Of a stretch of 47,914 nt of DNA, positions 10,022-19,171 are shown in pieces. A program made the translations under genes and the position numbers. Origin of the DNA: Sphingopyxis sp. LC363. Lineage in GTDB: Bacteria; Pseudomonadota; Alphaproteobacteria; Sphingomonadales; Sphingomonadaceae. The stretch is taken from the NCBI RefSeq assembly GCF_000756385.1, contig NZ_JNFC01000029.1, positions 1-47,914 on the forward strand. Direction: 5' to 3'. The notes beneath the pieces were generated by a model. It worked only from the letters and a program-made list of their open reading frames with translations, was not told the DNA's origin and did no database searches. How positions within the stretch are numbered: position 1 is the stretch's first letter; each line of letters starts with the position of its first letter.

Positions 10022-10735
10022 ATGGCGCGGACGTCGCGACATTTTTGGAAAGCAGGTCTCACCGCTTTGGCGGTGGCTTCGCTTGCGCTGCCGCCGGCCC
10101 TCGCAGCGATGTCGAACGCCGACCGCATTCGCGACACCGCGCTTTCGGAAACATTGCTGGGCCAGTTCACCCCGGCCTCGGGTGACGAAAGGCTGATCGC
10201 GCGCTATAACAAGATGTCGGCCGAACAGCGCGGCAATTTCAGCTTCACGCCCGCCCTGACCGATCGGGATCGCAAGAATCGTGCGATCACCGTCGTGATT
10301 CGCGCTCGCGACGACGCGTCGAGCGCCGCGCGCACCTCGGCGTTGGCGGCGGGCCGCACCGCGCCGGTCGCGATCGCCCCGGTCAAATATAATCTGGGCG
10401 CGTCGGTCGGCTTCGAGAAATTCGTCACGCCGTCGCTGCCGCGCGGCACCGATCTCCGCAACCTGCCGGTCGCCAAGGCGCCCGAACAGGACGAGAAAAA
10501 GTCACGCTTCGCCACGCGTATGGTGAACCGCCCAAGCGACCCGAGCGGGGCAACCGATCGCGTCACCGCTCCCGGCGAGGCGTCCGCCGTCGATGTCGTC
10601 AGCAGCTATCGCCTGACCAAAAATATCGATGTCACCGCGGGTGTCCGGTACAAGAGCGACGACCGCGTCGAACCGCTCACCGATTCGCGCCGCGACAGCC
10701 AGGCGGTCTATATCGGAACCGCGTTCCGCTTCTGA
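10022..10735 (+). CDS. Exported protein, possible small outer-membrane barrel
   Basis: A 237-residue protein that I recognise only as a conserved sphingomonad type. It has a clear signal peptide (about residues 1-29, ending PPALAAMS). The C-terminal third has alternating strands (DVVSSYRLTKNIDVTAGVRY) and ends YIGTAFRF; a C-terminal phenylalanine after alternating hydrophobics is the usual recognition signal for insertion by BamA. A possible Shine-Dalgarno (GGTTGGAG) lies upstream. Its last 28 bases overlap the 3' end of the convergent ThiE-like gene. Function unknown. Confidence 0.75.
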   Translation: MARTSRHFWKAGLTALAVASLALPPALAAMSNADRIRDTALSETLLGQFTPASGDERLIARYNKMSAEQRGNFSFTPALTDRDRKNRAITVVIRARDDASSAARTSALAAGRTAPVAIAPVKYNLGASVGFEKFVTPSLPRGTDLRNLPVAKAPEQDEKKSRFATRMVNRPSDPSGATDRVTAPGEASAVDVVSSYRLTKNIDVTAGVRYKSDDRVEPLTDSRRDSQAVYIGTAFRF

Positions 10736-11322
10736 CGCGACCGGCGCTTCGCCGCCTTTTCATCCCAGGCATCGATCGCAGCCCAGCCGGGCGCGCACCC
10801 GCCCGCGCGCTTCAGCCGGCGCGCCCGCGCCCCGGTCATTCCGCCGAGCGCGATCGGCGCCGCCGCCGCGAGGCGCGCCAGCCGCAGCCATTCCCCCGGG
10901 GCGAGCGCGGGCGCGCCGGGATGCGAGCGGGTCGGATGAAGCGGTGAAATGAAGACGGCGTCGGCTCCCGACCGCCGCGCGCGGCGCGCCTCACGGATAT
11001 TATGGACGGGCATTGTCACCGGCAGTCCGAGGCGACGCGCACGCACCGCGAGATGCGCATCGTGCTGGCGGAGGTGGACGCCCCCTGCGCCCCAGCGCCA
11101 CGCCATGTCGGGTGGTCCGGCAAGCAGGACGACGAGCCCGCGCGTCCGCGCGGTGCGCATCAGCCGCCGGAGCAGGCGCCAGCGACGCCCGGACGTCAGC
11201 CCGTCGTGCCGGAAGATGATGCCGCTGCCTGGCGGCAGCAGCGCGGCGAGTTCGGCGAGGCCGGCCTGCGCCCGTTCGTCGCTGAACAGCCAGAGTTTCG
11301 GCAGGGGGTGGCGCGGGCGCAT
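10708..11322 (-). CDS. Thiamine-phosphate synthase-like protein
   Basis: A 204-residue protein of the ThiE/TenI (TIM-barrel) family. It has recognisable family landmarks: GGVHLRQHDA, GADAVFISPLHPTRSHPG and a phosphate-loop-like APIALGGM. Several ThiE landmarks have changed: the QLRxK stretch reads IIFRHDG and the GPxFxTxTK stretch reads SPLHPTRSH. It may therefore act on another substrate or be a regulator like TenI. The last 30 residues are very basic. The ATG at 11322 is the only good start; upstream codons run into the divergent yggS. It overlaps the convergent 10022 gene by 28 bases. Confidence 0.75.
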   Translation of the reverse strand: MRPRHPLPKLWLFSDERAQAGLAELAALLPPGSGIIFRHDGLTSGRRWRLLRRLMRTARTRGLVVLLAGPPDMAWRWGAGGVHLRQHDAHLAVRARRLGLPVTMPVHNIREARRARRSGADAVFISPLHPTRSHPGAPALAPGEWLRLARLAAAAPIALGGMTGARARRLKRAGGCAPGWAAIDAWDEKAAKRRSRQKRNAVPI

Positions 11323-11379
11323 CGCGCTTCCTATAGGCGCGTCGCGAGCGCACGCAACGCGCGGGATGAAAGCGGGACG

Positions 11380-12042
11380 ATGAACGAAGCAGCAGAGCGG
11401 CTGGCCGAAGTGCAGGGACATATCGCCGACGCGGCGAAACGCGCGCAGCGCGAGGCCCGCGAAATCTGCCTGATCGCGGTATCGAAGACGCACGACGCGT
11501 CGGCGATCCGCCCGCTGATCGCGGCCGGGCAGCGCCATTTCGGCGAGAATCGCGTGCAGGAAGCCGCCGCCAAATGGCCCGAGCTGCGTGCCGAAACGCC
11601 CGGCATCGTGCTGCACCTGATCGGCCAGCTGCAGTCGAACAAGGCCGAGGAAGCGGTGGCGCTGTTCGACGCGATCCACTCGGTCGACCGCTCGTCGCTC
11701 GTCCAGGCGCTCGCCAAGGCGTGCGCCAAGGCGGGCCGGCAGCCGCAGCTGTTCGTGCAGGTCAATATCGGCGACGAGGAGCAAAAGGGCGGCTGCGCGA
11801 CCCGCGACCTGCCCGCGCTGCTCGCCGAAGCTGCAGACGCAGGGCTGACGATCGACGGCCTGATGGCGATCCCGCCCGCCGATATCGAACCCGCGCCCTT
11901 TTTCGCGCTGCTCGACGAACTCGCCGAACGCCACGGCCTGCCGCTGCGTTCGATGGGGATGAGCGGCGATTATGAGACTGCGGTGATGCTCGGCGCGACG
12001 CATGTGCGCGTCGGGACGGCGCTGTTCGGTCTGCGGGGCTGA
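11380..12042 (+). CDS. yggS: YggS-family PLP homeostasis protein
   Basis: A 220-residue pyridoxal-phosphate-binding protein of the PLPBP/YggS family, which buffers PLP and affects amino-acid and vitamin B6 balance without a known enzyme activity. The lysine that holds PLP is in LIAVSKTHDA (about residue 36). Other family features are FGENRVQEA, HLIGQLQSNKA and GLMAIPP, and the C-terminal SMGMSGDYETAV phosphate-binding stretch. The ATG at 11380 follows a GCGGGA sequence. It is transcribed divergently from the ThiE-like gene with 57 bases between them. Confidence 0.93.
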   Translation: MNEAAERLAEVQGHIADAAKRAQREAREICLIAVSKTHDASAIRPLIAAGQRHFGENRVQEAAAKWPELRAETPGIVLHLIGQLQSNKAEEAVALFDAIHSVDRSSLVQALAKACAKAGRQPQLFVQVNIGDEEQKGGCATRDLPALLAEAADAGLTIDGLMAIPPADIEPAPFFALLDELAERHGLPLRSMGMSGDYETAVMLGATHVRVGTALFGLRG

Positions 12043-12075
12043 AGGTCCGCTCCCGACCGGAAGCGGTCATGGAGA

Positions 12076-12102
12076 AAGCCCCTCCCCTGAAGGGAAGGGG
12101 CT
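12076..12102. terminator. Hairpin between convergent yggS and the DUF4402 gene
   Basis: AAGCCCCTCCCCT and AGGGAAGGGGCTT form a 12- to 13-pair stem with a short GA loop, placed in the 106-base gap between two convergent genes. T-runs are lacking on both sides, so it is a moderate bidirectional terminator candidate. The sequence also resembles the tip of the dispersed GGGGAGGGG repeats seen elsewhere in the window. Confidence 0.5.
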
Positions 12103-12148
12103 TAAATAACAGCAACGACAACTCTCCACCCCAAAGCCGACAATCGCC

Positions 12149-12661
12149 CTACTGATACTCCACCGTCACCGGAATCCGCCCACGATAATTTCCGTCGTCG
12201 AGCGCCGCGACCTGCAACCGGCCCCCGAAGCGGAATTGCAACCGGCCGTCGGCGCCAAGGCGCGGCGCCGCCGACAGGTCGGTGACAAGGCCAGTGACGC
12301 GCGCGGTGCGGCCATGGCCGCCCTCAAGGGCGACGCTCGCGGGCAGGATCACGCGCACCTCGGCGCCCGGCGCGCCGCGCACGGTCACGACGCCGGTCAG
12401 CGCGAAGCCGCCCAGATCGACGACATCGCCGCGCAGCCGGCGCGCGCCCGACACCGGGTCGATTTCGACATCGCCGCCCATCGCGCCGACGGCGACGCGG
12501 CCCATATCGAGCCGGGTCTCGACCTCGACGCGCAGCGGCGTTTCGGCCTGGCGAGTCGCGGCTCCGCCCGACTTGTCCTGCGCGCAGAGCATGCACTGAG
12601 CCGCCACGGCGGGCGCGCCGCCGAGTGCCAGGACGAAGCCGAGGAAAAGACGGTGTTTCAC
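12149..12661 (-). CDS. DUF4402 domain protein, exported
   Basis: A 170-residue protein with a signal peptide ending at about APAVAAQ. The remainder is a beta-rich domain that fits DUF4402: GDVEIDPVSGARRLRGDVV, then DLGGFALTGVVTVRG, and a C-terminal GNYRGRIPVTVEYQ. Members are found in surface or pilus-like contexts, but function is not established. A small cysteine cluster (QCMLC) lies directly after the signal peptide. No secretion or usher genes lie nearby. Confidence 0.82.
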   Translation of the reverse strand: MKHRLFLGFVLALGGAPAVAAQCMLCAQDKSGGAATRQAETPLRVEVETRLDMGRVAVGAMGGDVEIDPVSGARRLRGDVVDLGGFALTGVVTVRGAPGAEVRVILPASVALEGGHGRTARVTGLVTDLSAAPRLGADGRLQFRFGGRLQVAALDDGNYRGRIPVTVEYQ

Positions 12662-12756
12662 GTCCGCTCGAATAGTCCAGCCGTGGTTAATCCGCGGTAA
12701 AGTGCGCCGCGCGCTAATCGCTGGCCTGTCCCCCGCTTTTCGGCCACATCTGCGCG

Positions 12757-13824
12757 ATGAGCACGCCTCCCTCTCCCTGGCTGAACGCCCTCGCCACCGC
12801 GGTTCCGGGGCATGATGTCCATCGGGCCTTCATCGACTGGGCGGCGCCGCGGCTCAGCGACGAGCGCGTGCGCGCGCTCTTTACGCGAATGGCGGCGCGG
12901 TCGGGGATCGATCATCGCTGGTCGGTGCTGCCGCCCACCCCGGGCGGCGGGTCGCCGGTCGCGGCGGGCGGGTTTTACGACGTTCCCGGATTGCCGCCGA
13001 CATCGGTCCGCATGGCGGCCTATGCGCAGCATGCGCCAGACCTCGCGATGCAGGCGATCGCGGCATTGGGCGACGCGCTCGATCCGGCGCGGATCACCCA
13101 TATCGTCGTCGCGAGCTGCACCGGTTTCGTCGCGCCCGGCATTGACCAGATCATCGCGCGACGGCTGGGGCTGTCCGCAACCGTCGAACGCGTGCTGATC
13201 GGCTTCATGGGCTGTTATGCGGGGGTCACCGCGCTGCGCACCGCGCGGCACATCGTGCGATCGGAACCGGGCGCCGTCGTGCTGGTGGTCAGCGTCGAAC
13301 TGTCGACGCTGCACCTCGCTCCCGCCGACGAGGCCGAGCCGCTGCTGATGATGCTGCAGTTCAGCGATGGCGCCGCGGCGGGGATCGTCTCGGCCGCGCC
13401 GAGCGGACTCGAACTGGGCGAGGGACGCAGCCTCGCGCTCAAGGACAGCGAAGATCTGATCCGCTGGGACATCGGCGACAAGGGCTTCGAGATGATATTG
13501 TCGGGTGAGGTGCCGGGGCGGCTGCGCGAGGCGTTGGCTCACCCCGACGTCCAGCGCGAATTGTTCGGCGATGCCGGGGCGCCCCCGCTGCTCGCGGTCC
13601 ACGCCGGCGGCCGATCGGTGCTCGACGCGGTCGAACATGCGCTGGCGGTCCCGCCCGACGCGCTCGCCGACAGCCGCGCGGTGCTCGCGCGGTTCGGCAA
13701 TATGTCGTCGGCGACGATCCTGTTCGTGCTCGCCGACATGATGGCGCGCGGAGCGAGCGGTGAGGGCATCGCGATCGCCTTCGGCCCCGGCCTCGCCGCC
13801 GAGGCGATCCGGTTCCGCGCATGA
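12757..13824 (+). CDS. Type III polyketide synthase
   Basis: A 355-residue chalcone-synthase-like enzyme that would extend an acyl-CoA starter with malonyl-CoA and cyclise the product. The catalytic triad is visible: Cys153 in IGFMGCYAG, His282 in AVHAGG and Asn315 in FGNMSSAT. The length is standard for a homodimeric thiolase-fold KS. The stop overlaps the next start by four bases (ATGA), so it is coupled to the methyltransferase. Gene order PKS-methyltransferase-flavoprotein recalls the Streptomyces srsABC operon for methylated phenolic lipids and quinones; the product here is inferred, not known. Confidence 0.93.
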   Translation: MSTPPSPWLNALATAVPGHDVHRAFIDWAAPRLSDERVRALFTRMAARSGIDHRWSVLPPTPGGGSPVAAGGFYDVPGLPPTSVRMAAYAQHAPDLAMQAIAALGDALDPARITHIVVASCTGFVAPGIDQIIARRLGLSATVERVLIGFMGCYAGVTALRTARHIVRSEPGAVVLVVSVELSTLHLAPADEAEPLLMMLQFSDGAAAGIVSAAPSGLELGEGRSLALKDSEDLIRWDIGDKGFEMILSGEVPGRLREALAHPDVQRELFGDAGAPPLLAVHAGGRSVLDAVEHALAVPPDALADSRAVLARFGNMSSATILFVLADMMARGASGEGIAIAFGPGLAAEAIRFRA

Positions 13825-14534
13825 ACCCCTTCGCCAGCCTCCGGGTGCCGATCGCGCGCGAGGAGGAAATGGACGCCGCCGAACTGCCGCCCGATCGCTA
13901 TGCGAAAGTGCTTGCCGACCTGTCACGGATCAACGCGCTGACGCTCGCGCCGCGGCCGACACTGGGGTTTCTCGACCGGGTCCGCGCGCGTGCTATTGGC
14001 GACCGCCCTTGGCGTATTCTCGATGTCGGCTTCGGCGCGGGCGACGTGCTCGTGCGGATCGCGCGCTGGGGCGAACGCCGGGGCGTTGCACTCGATCTCG
14101 CCGGCGTCGACCTCAACCCGAAGAGCGAGGCCGTTGCCAGAGCGCGACTTGGCGGCCGCGCGCGGCTTGTCACCGGCGACTATCGCGATCTGGCCGGACA
14201 GGGGTGGGACATCATCCTGTCGAGCCTCGTCAGCCACCATATGACGTCCGCCGAGCGCACCGAATTTCTGCGCTTTATGGAAGCCGAGGCGGCGCGCGGT
14301 TGGCTGGTCAACGACCTCCACCGCCGGCGCCTGCCCTTTGCCGGCTATCCCTTGCTCGCCGCGCTGGCGTTGGTCGATCCGATCGTGCGGCGCGACGGCC
14401 AATTGTCGGTCGGGCGCAGCTTTCGCCGCGCCGAATGGTCGGCGATGCTGGCAGAGGCGCTGCCCGATGTGGCGGACGAATGCCGTATCTTCCGCAGTTT
14501 TCCGTATCGCCTCTGCGTCGAGCGCATCCGGTGA
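13821..14534 (+). CDS. SAM-dependent methyltransferase of the PKS operon
   Basis: A 237-residue class I methyltransferase. The SAM-binding motif I is RILDVGFGAGD (about 65-75), followed by an acidic loop DLAGVDLNPKS and a motif II-like WDIILSSLVSHHM. It starts four bases before the PKS stop and its own stop overlaps the next GTG start (GTGA), so the three genes are strictly coupled. By analogy with SrsB it could methylate a resorcinol or hydroquinone made by the PKS. Whether it is a C- or O-methyltransferase cannot be told. Confidence 0.9.
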   Translation: MNPFASLRVPIAREEEMDAAELPPDRYAKVLADLSRINALTLAPRPTLGFLDRVRARAIGDRPWRILDVGFGAGDVLVRIARWGERRGVALDLAGVDLNPKSEAVARARLGGRARLVTGDYRDLAGQGWDIILSSLVSHHMTSAERTEFLRFMEAEAARGWLVNDLHRRRLPFAGYPLLAALALVDPIVRRDGQLSVGRSFRRAEWSAMLAEALPDVADECRIFRSFPYRLCVERIR

Positions 14535-15634
14535 CCGCGTCCGATGCGATCGTCGTCGGTGCCGGACCCGCGGGGTCGGCGGCGGCAATCGGGCTGGCGC
14601 GCGGCGGTGCCAAGGTTCTGCTGCTCGACCGCGCGCGCGAAACGGGCGACGCGCTGTGCGGCGGCTTTCTGAGCTGGCGGACGCTGGCGCGGCTCGACGC
14701 GCTGGGGATCGACCGGGCGTCGCTCGGCGGGCAATCGGTCCGCTTCGTGCGCCTCTTCGCGGGCAAGCGGCGAAGCGAAACACCGCTGCCCGGCGAAGCC
14801 ATGGGGGTGTCGCGCCACCAGCTCGACAGCCTGCTCCAGGCGGCTGCGGTCGCTGCGGGCGCGGGCCTCGAACGCGGCGTCCATGCGACGGCGATCGACG
14901 ACGGCGCGGTGCAGACGCGCGATGGCGCGGCGCTGGCGGCGGCCTCGATCTTCCTCGCGGCCGGCAAGCACGGCTTTCGCGGTTTCCCGCGCGAGCCCGC
15001 CCGATGGCAGCGCGGCGATCCCGCCAGCGGGCTGCGGCTGCGCTTGCCCGCGCATCCCGCGCTCGCCCGGCTGGTCGGCGATGCGGTCGAGCTGCATCTG
15101 TTCGATCGCGGCTATGCGGGGCTGGTGCGGCAGGAGGACGGCAGCGGCAATCTATGCCTCGCTGTCCATAAATCGCGGCTCGACGAAGCGAACGGCGATC
15201 CGGCCGCCTTACTCCATATGCTGGGCAATGCGCTGCCGCACCTTGGCGAGCGGCTGGCGCACGCCGACTGGTCGCAGGCCGTCGATGCGATCGGCCACGT
15301 CCCCTATGGCTGGCGAACCGCCGAGAGCGCACCCGGCCTGTTCCGGCTCGGTGATCAGGCGGGAGTGATCCCCAGCCTCGCGGGCGAGGGCATGGGTCTC
15401 GCCCTTGCCAGCGCCGAGGCCGCAGTGGCGGCGTGGCGCCACCGCGGCGGCGATGCCGCGCCGGCGTTCCAGCGCCGCCTCGCCGCGGCGATGACGCGCC
15501 CGTTCGCGCTCGCGAATCTCGTATGGCGGCTCGGCGAAAACCCGCGCACCGCTGGGGCGATGACACGCGCGGCGTCACTTTTTCCCGCGCTGGTGCGAAT
15601 GACCTCGCACGCGACGCGCATCGACCCGCGCTGA
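14531..15634 (+). CDS. FAD-dependent monooxygenase-like flavoprotein
   Basis: A 367-residue flavoprotein with a GAGPAG dinucleotide motif at residues 10-15, an acidic end of beta2 (LLLDRA) and a second FAD motif LFRLGDQAGVIPSLAGEG in the last third. It belongs to the PHBH / geranylgeranyl-reductase-like group. The GTG at 14531 overlaps the methyltransferase stop as GTGA and is the obvious start; the open frame extends upstream only as a shadow. As the third gene of the PKS operon it is likely to hydroxylate or oxidise the aromatic ring, comparable to SrsC. Confidence 0.88.
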   Translation: MTASDAIVVGAGPAGSAAAIGLARGGAKVLLLDRARETGDALCGGFLSWRTLARLDALGIDRASLGGQSVRFVRLFAGKRRSETPLPGEAMGVSRHQLDSLLQAAAVAAGAGLERGVHATAIDDGAVQTRDGAALAAASIFLAAGKHGFRGFPREPARWQRGDPASGLRLRLPAHPALARLVGDAVELHLFDRGYAGLVRQEDGSGNLCLAVHKSRLDEANGDPAALLHMLGNALPHLGERLAHADWSQAVDAIGHVPYGWRTAESAPGLFRLGDQAGVIPSLAGEGMGLALASAEAAVAAWRHRGGDAAPAFQRRLAAAMTRPFALANLVWRLGENPRTAGAMTRAASLFPALVRMTSHATRIDPR

Positions 15635-15721
15635 CCGCTCACCCTTGCGGCGGCGCTGCGCGTCACCGATATTAGGGATAACATCGATGGCCGGATACGG
15701 CCCATCCGAAGGAGATTCTCC

Positions 15722-16141
15722 ATGACCGACCCGAAAACCGACAAGACGCCCGGCAAGCCGCTGGACCCGATGGCGCATCATGTGCTGCGCGAAGGCGGCA
15801 CCGAACGCGCGTTCACCGGCAAATATACCGACCACAAGGGCGACGGCGTCTATCATTGCGCCGGATGCGGCGCGCCGCTGTTCGACAGCCGCACCAAATA
15901 TGACAGCGGGTCGGGCTGGCCGAGCTATACCGCGCCCGCCGCGGGCGGTGCGGTGAGCGAACATCGCGACGCGAGCCACGGCATGGTTCGCACCGAAGTG
16001 CGCTGCGCGAAATGCGAAGGCCACCTCGGCCATGTCTTCCCCGACGGCCCCGGACCCGATGGTCTGCGCTATTGCATCAACAGCGCGGCGCTTGACTTCG
16101 CGGACCGCGGGCAGGATGAGGCGTCAACCGGCGAAGGCTGA
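15722..16141 (+). CDS. msrB: Peptide-methionine (R)-S-oxide reductase
   Basis: Repairs oxidised methionine (R-sulfoxide) in proteins, using thioredoxin. The 139-residue product has the catalytic Cys118 in RYCINSAAL and the zinc-binding pairs CAGC (46, 49) and CAKC (95, 98). The conserved GSGWPSY and [11 protein letters not shown] are present. There is no signal peptide, so it is cytoplasmic. A strong Shine-Dalgarno AAGGAG precedes the ATG. It lies 87 bases after the PKS operon and is probably separate from it. Confidence 0.96.
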   Translation: MTDPKTDKTPGKPLDPMAHHVLREGGTERAFTGKYTDHKGDGVYHCAGCGAPLFDSRTKYDSGSGWPSYTAPAAGGAVSEHRDASHGMVRTEVRCAKCEGHLGHVFPDGPGPDGLRYCINSAALDFADRGQDEASTGEG

Positions 16142-16194
16142 CACGCCCTCGCTACTGACGCATCAGGGGCGACGCGAGGGAAGGAATACGGGCT

Positions 16195-18393
16195 TTGCGC
16201 CGCGAAAGACAGCAAGCTTCGTCGAATAAATCGTCATCGTCCAGCAAGCGCAGCGGCACGCCCCGTGGTGGTCCGCCGCGCTGGCGTGTGTGGCTGCGCC
16301 GCGCCCTTCGCTGGGGCCTCGGCCTTGCGGTCGTCGCTCTCGTCGCGCTGGGCGTGGCGGTCGGCATCGCGGTGCAGCGCATGCCGAGCTTCGAGGAACT
16401 CAAGAAATCTCCGGCGGGGCAGACGATCCGCGTCCGCGCCGCCGACGGCACGGTCTTCCTGTCGCTCGGGCCCAATTACGGGCGCTGGCTGACCCTCAGG
16501 GAAACGCCGCAGGTGATGCAGGATGCGATGGTCGCGGTTGAGGACCGGCGCTTTCGCTATCATCCGGGCGTCGATCCCGTCGGCATGGCGCGCGCGGCGG
16601 TGTTCGCGGCGCAGCATTACGGCACCGGCCGCCGGCTGCAGGGCGCCTCGACGATCACCCAGCAGCTCGCGCGCAACATCTTCCTGTCGAACAGCTATAC
16701 CTGGGCGCGCAAGATGCGCGAGATGGTCCTGTCGCTCGCGCTCGAATGGAAATTCTCGAAGGACGAGATTCTCGAACTCTATCTCAACAAGGTCTATTTC
16801 GGCGGCGGCAGCTATGGCATCGATGCCGCGTCGAACAGTTTCTTCGGCCATAGCGCGACCGAAATGTCGCTGTCGGAGGCCGCCGTCGTCGCGGGGCTCG
16901 TCAAGGCGCCGTCGCGCTATTCGCCGACCGCCGATGCGCAAGCGGCGCTCGGGCGCGCCGGCGTCGTGCTCGACGTCATGGTCGATGCCGGGGTCATCAC
17001 CCAGGCGCAGGCCGACGCCGCCGAGCCCGCCAACGTTCAGCTCGCGAAGGAAACCGGACAGAACAGCGCGCGCTATTTCAGCGACTGGGCGCTGCCGCAG
17101 CTCGACATGCTGATCGACGAAGGCAGCGAGGCACTCGACGTCTACACCACAATCGACCTCGGCATGCAGCGCGCGGCGACCGCGGCGATCCAGGCCGACA
17201 CGCCCGCCGGGGTGCAGGGCGCGCTGGTCTCGCTCGACCGCGACGGCGCGGTGCGCGCGATGGTCGGCGGCCGCGATTATGTCGCGTCGAACTACAACCG
17301 CGCGACGCAGGCGCTTCGCCAGCCGGGGTCGGCGTGGAAATTGTTCGTCTATATGGCGGCGCTCGAGGCGGGATATAAGGTCAATGATCCGGTCGTTGAC
17401 GAGCCCGTCACGATCAACGGCTGGAGCCCGCGCAACTCGTCGGGCCGTTTCGCGGGCACAATGGACCTGCGCAGCGCCTTCGCTTACTCGGTCAACACGG
17501 TCGCGGCGAAGCTCGGCGACGAGGTCGGATTTTCGGCGGTCGCGAACATGGCGCGCCGCTTCGGCATCACCACGCCCGTCAACACCCACCCCTCGATGGT
17601 GCTCGGCAGCGCCGAGGTCCGCGTGATCGATATGACCGCCGCCTTTGCCGCCGTCTCGCGCGGCGGCGTGTCGGTGCAGCCCTATGGCATCACCAAGGTG
17701 ACGACGGCGGGCGGCGAATTGCTCTATCAGCGTCCCGCCGAGCGCGGACAGACGCTCGTCGATCATTGGGTCGCCGCCGGGATCACCGACCTTTTGCAGA
17801 CCGCGGTCAACACCGGCACCGGCCGGGCGGCGCAGATCGGGCGTCCCGTCGCCGGCAAGACCGGCACGACGTCGAGCAACAAGGACGGCTGGTTTTTGGG
17901 CTTTTCGAGCGGGATCACCACCGGCGTGTGGATGGGCCGCGACGATGCGAAACCCGTCGGCGGGCTGCAGGGTGGACGCGCACCCGCCCGGGCGTTCGCC
18001 GATTATATGCGCGTCGCGGTCGCGCGGCGCCCGGTCGAGCAGTTCGACACCGAAGTCGTGCTGCCCGAATGGCAGCTCGAGGACGAAGACGAAGCCTATA
18101 TGGGCGAGCCCGGTGAAGACGGGTTCGTCGACGAGAATGGCATGCCGATCGAGCTGCCCTATGACAGCCGCCCGCCCGAAATGACGGGACCGATGCCGCC
18201 GCCGGTCGACGAAGGACCCGTGCTCGACCAGCAATGGATCGAAGAACAGACCGGGCGCCGCCCGCCCGCCGACAACGGCGCGGTGCCGAAGAATGGCGGC
18301 CAGCCCAGGTTGATCACGGTTCCGAAGGCCGCGCCACCGTCGACAGCGAGACAGCCGCAACAGCGCCCGCCGTCGGAATCGGGCGATTACTAG
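16195..18393 (+). CDS. Class A penicillin-binding protein (PBP1 type)
   Basis: Bifunctional peptidoglycan glycosyltransferase and transpeptidase, 732 residues, anchored in the inner membrane by one helix (about 40-60) after a basic, serine-rich tail. The GT51 domain has Glu116 in VAVEDRRF and ASTITQQLARN. The transpeptidase domain has SxxK (Ser379-Lys382), SVN (432-434) and KTGT (555-558). The last 110 residues are acidic then proline-rich and are not catalytic. The start is TTG with AAGGAA eight bases upstream; no ATG fits. It probably shares a transcript with nothing upstream, msrB ending 53 bases earlier. Confidence 0.93.
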   Translation: MRRERQQASSNKSSSSSKRSGTPRGGPPRWRVWLRRALRWGLGLAVVALVALGVAVGIAVQRMPSFEELKKSPAGQTIRVRAADGTVFLSLGPNYGRWLTLRETPQVMQDAMVAVEDRRFRYHPGVDPVGMARAAVFAAQHYGTGRRLQGASTITQQLARNIFLSNSYTWARKMREMVLSLALEWKFSKDEILELYLNKVYFGGGSYGIDAASNSFFGHSATEMSLSEAAVVAGLVKAPSRYSPTADAQAALGRAGVVLDVMVDAGVITQAQADAAEPANVQLAKETGQNSARYFSDWALPQLDMLIDEGSEALDVYTTIDLGMQRAATAAIQADTPAGVQGALVSLDRDGAVRAMVGGRDYVASNYNRATQALRQPGSAWKLFVYMAALEAGYKVNDPVVDEPVTINGWSPRNSSGRFAGTMDLRSAFAYSVNTVAAKLGDEVGFSAVANMARRFGITTPVNTHPSMVLGSAEVRVIDMTAAFAAVSRGGVSVQPYGITKVTTAGGELLYQRPAERGQTLVDHWVAAGITDLLQTAVNTGTGRAAQIGRPVAGKTGTTSSNKDGWFLGFSSGITTGVWMGRDDAKPVGGLQGGRAPARAFADYMRVAVARRPVEQFDTEVVLPEWQLEDEDEAYMGEPGEDGFVDENGMPIELPYDSRPPEMTGPMPPPVDEGPVLDQQWIEEQTGRRPPADNGAVPKNGGQPRLITVPKAAPPSTARQPQQRPPSESGDY

Positions 18394-18412
18394 GGCCCGG
18401 CGCTAAGCCGGT

Positions 18413-19171
18413 TCAGCTTGTGAAGCGATAACGGTGGAGCCCGCGCCCTTCGCGGCGCAGCCAGCCGCGCGCCGCCGCGACGTCGCCGTCGTGCAGTTCG
18501 TCGACGAGCGCGTGGAACGCCGCGCCATGGTCCATATGGCGAAGATGCGCGACCTCGTGCGCGACGGTCGCGCGCCGGACATGGTCGGGCGCCATCACCA
18601 GCCGCCAGCTGTAGCGAAGGTCGCCGTCATGGGTGCAGCTGCCCCAGCGGCTGCGCGGATCGCCGACCCCCACGCGGCCGACCGCGAGCCCCGCGGCGGC
18701 GGCAATCTCGCGGCTCTCGCGCTCCATCAGGTCGAGCGCCTGCGCCTTCAGCCAGCGTTCGATTCGCCGCCCGAGTGTTTCGAGCGGACCGCCGACGTGC
18801 AACCGGCCGCCGTCGAGGCGAATCGCGCGCGGCGCCGCCGGCGCCCAGTCGACATGGCGCTCGACGCCGCGAAAGGGCAGCGCCGCGCCGGGTCCGACGA
18901 GGATCGGCACCACCGCCCTGCCCGCCTGCTCGGCGAGCCACGCCTGCTGCTCGCCAGCCCATTTAAGCGCGGCGCGCTCGCTGGCGCGGCGCGGCACCGT
19001 CAGCCGCAGCTCGCCGCGCGCGCCGTCGAAGACGAGGCGGTAGCGGCGCGACTGCGCATGGCGGACGAGGCGCACCGGCCAGGTTTCGTCGCCGACCCGG
19101 ATGTGCGGCCGGTCCGCCGACGGATCAAACGGCGCGTTCGACAAGATGATTCTCGAGCGGCCCTGCGACAT
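18413..19171 (-). CDS. YgjP-type (DUF45, M48-like) metal-dependent hydrolase
   Basis: A 252-residue protein with the zinc motif HEVAHLRHMDHG and the preceding RSRWGSC and LRYSWRLVMAP landmarks of the YgjP/SprT-like family. These are predicted zinc hydrolases; the substrate is not established. The N-terminal part is a beta-rich WLAEQ-containing domain. The ATG at 19171 overlaps ycgN by 47 bases. A TTG at 19144 would cut the overlap to 20 bases but has no ribosome site, so the exact start is uncertain. It is the last gene of the sco1-ycgN group. Confidence 0.85.
   Translation of the reverse strand: MSQGRSRIILSNAPFDPSADRPHIRVGDETWPVRLVRHAQSRRYRLVFDGARGELRLTVPRRASERAALKWAGEQQAWLAEQAGRAVVPILVGPGAALPFRGVERHVDWAPAAPRAIRLDGGRLHVGGPLETLGRRIERWLKAQALDLMERESREIAAAAGLAVGRVGVGDPRSRWGSCTHDGDLRYSWRLVMAPDHVRRATVAHEVAHLRHMDHGAAFHALVDELHDGDVAAARGWLRREGRGLHRYRFTS

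Noticed and set aside
16234..18360. 708-codon open frame on the minus strand
   Set aside because: Antisense shadow of the penicillin-binding protein gene.
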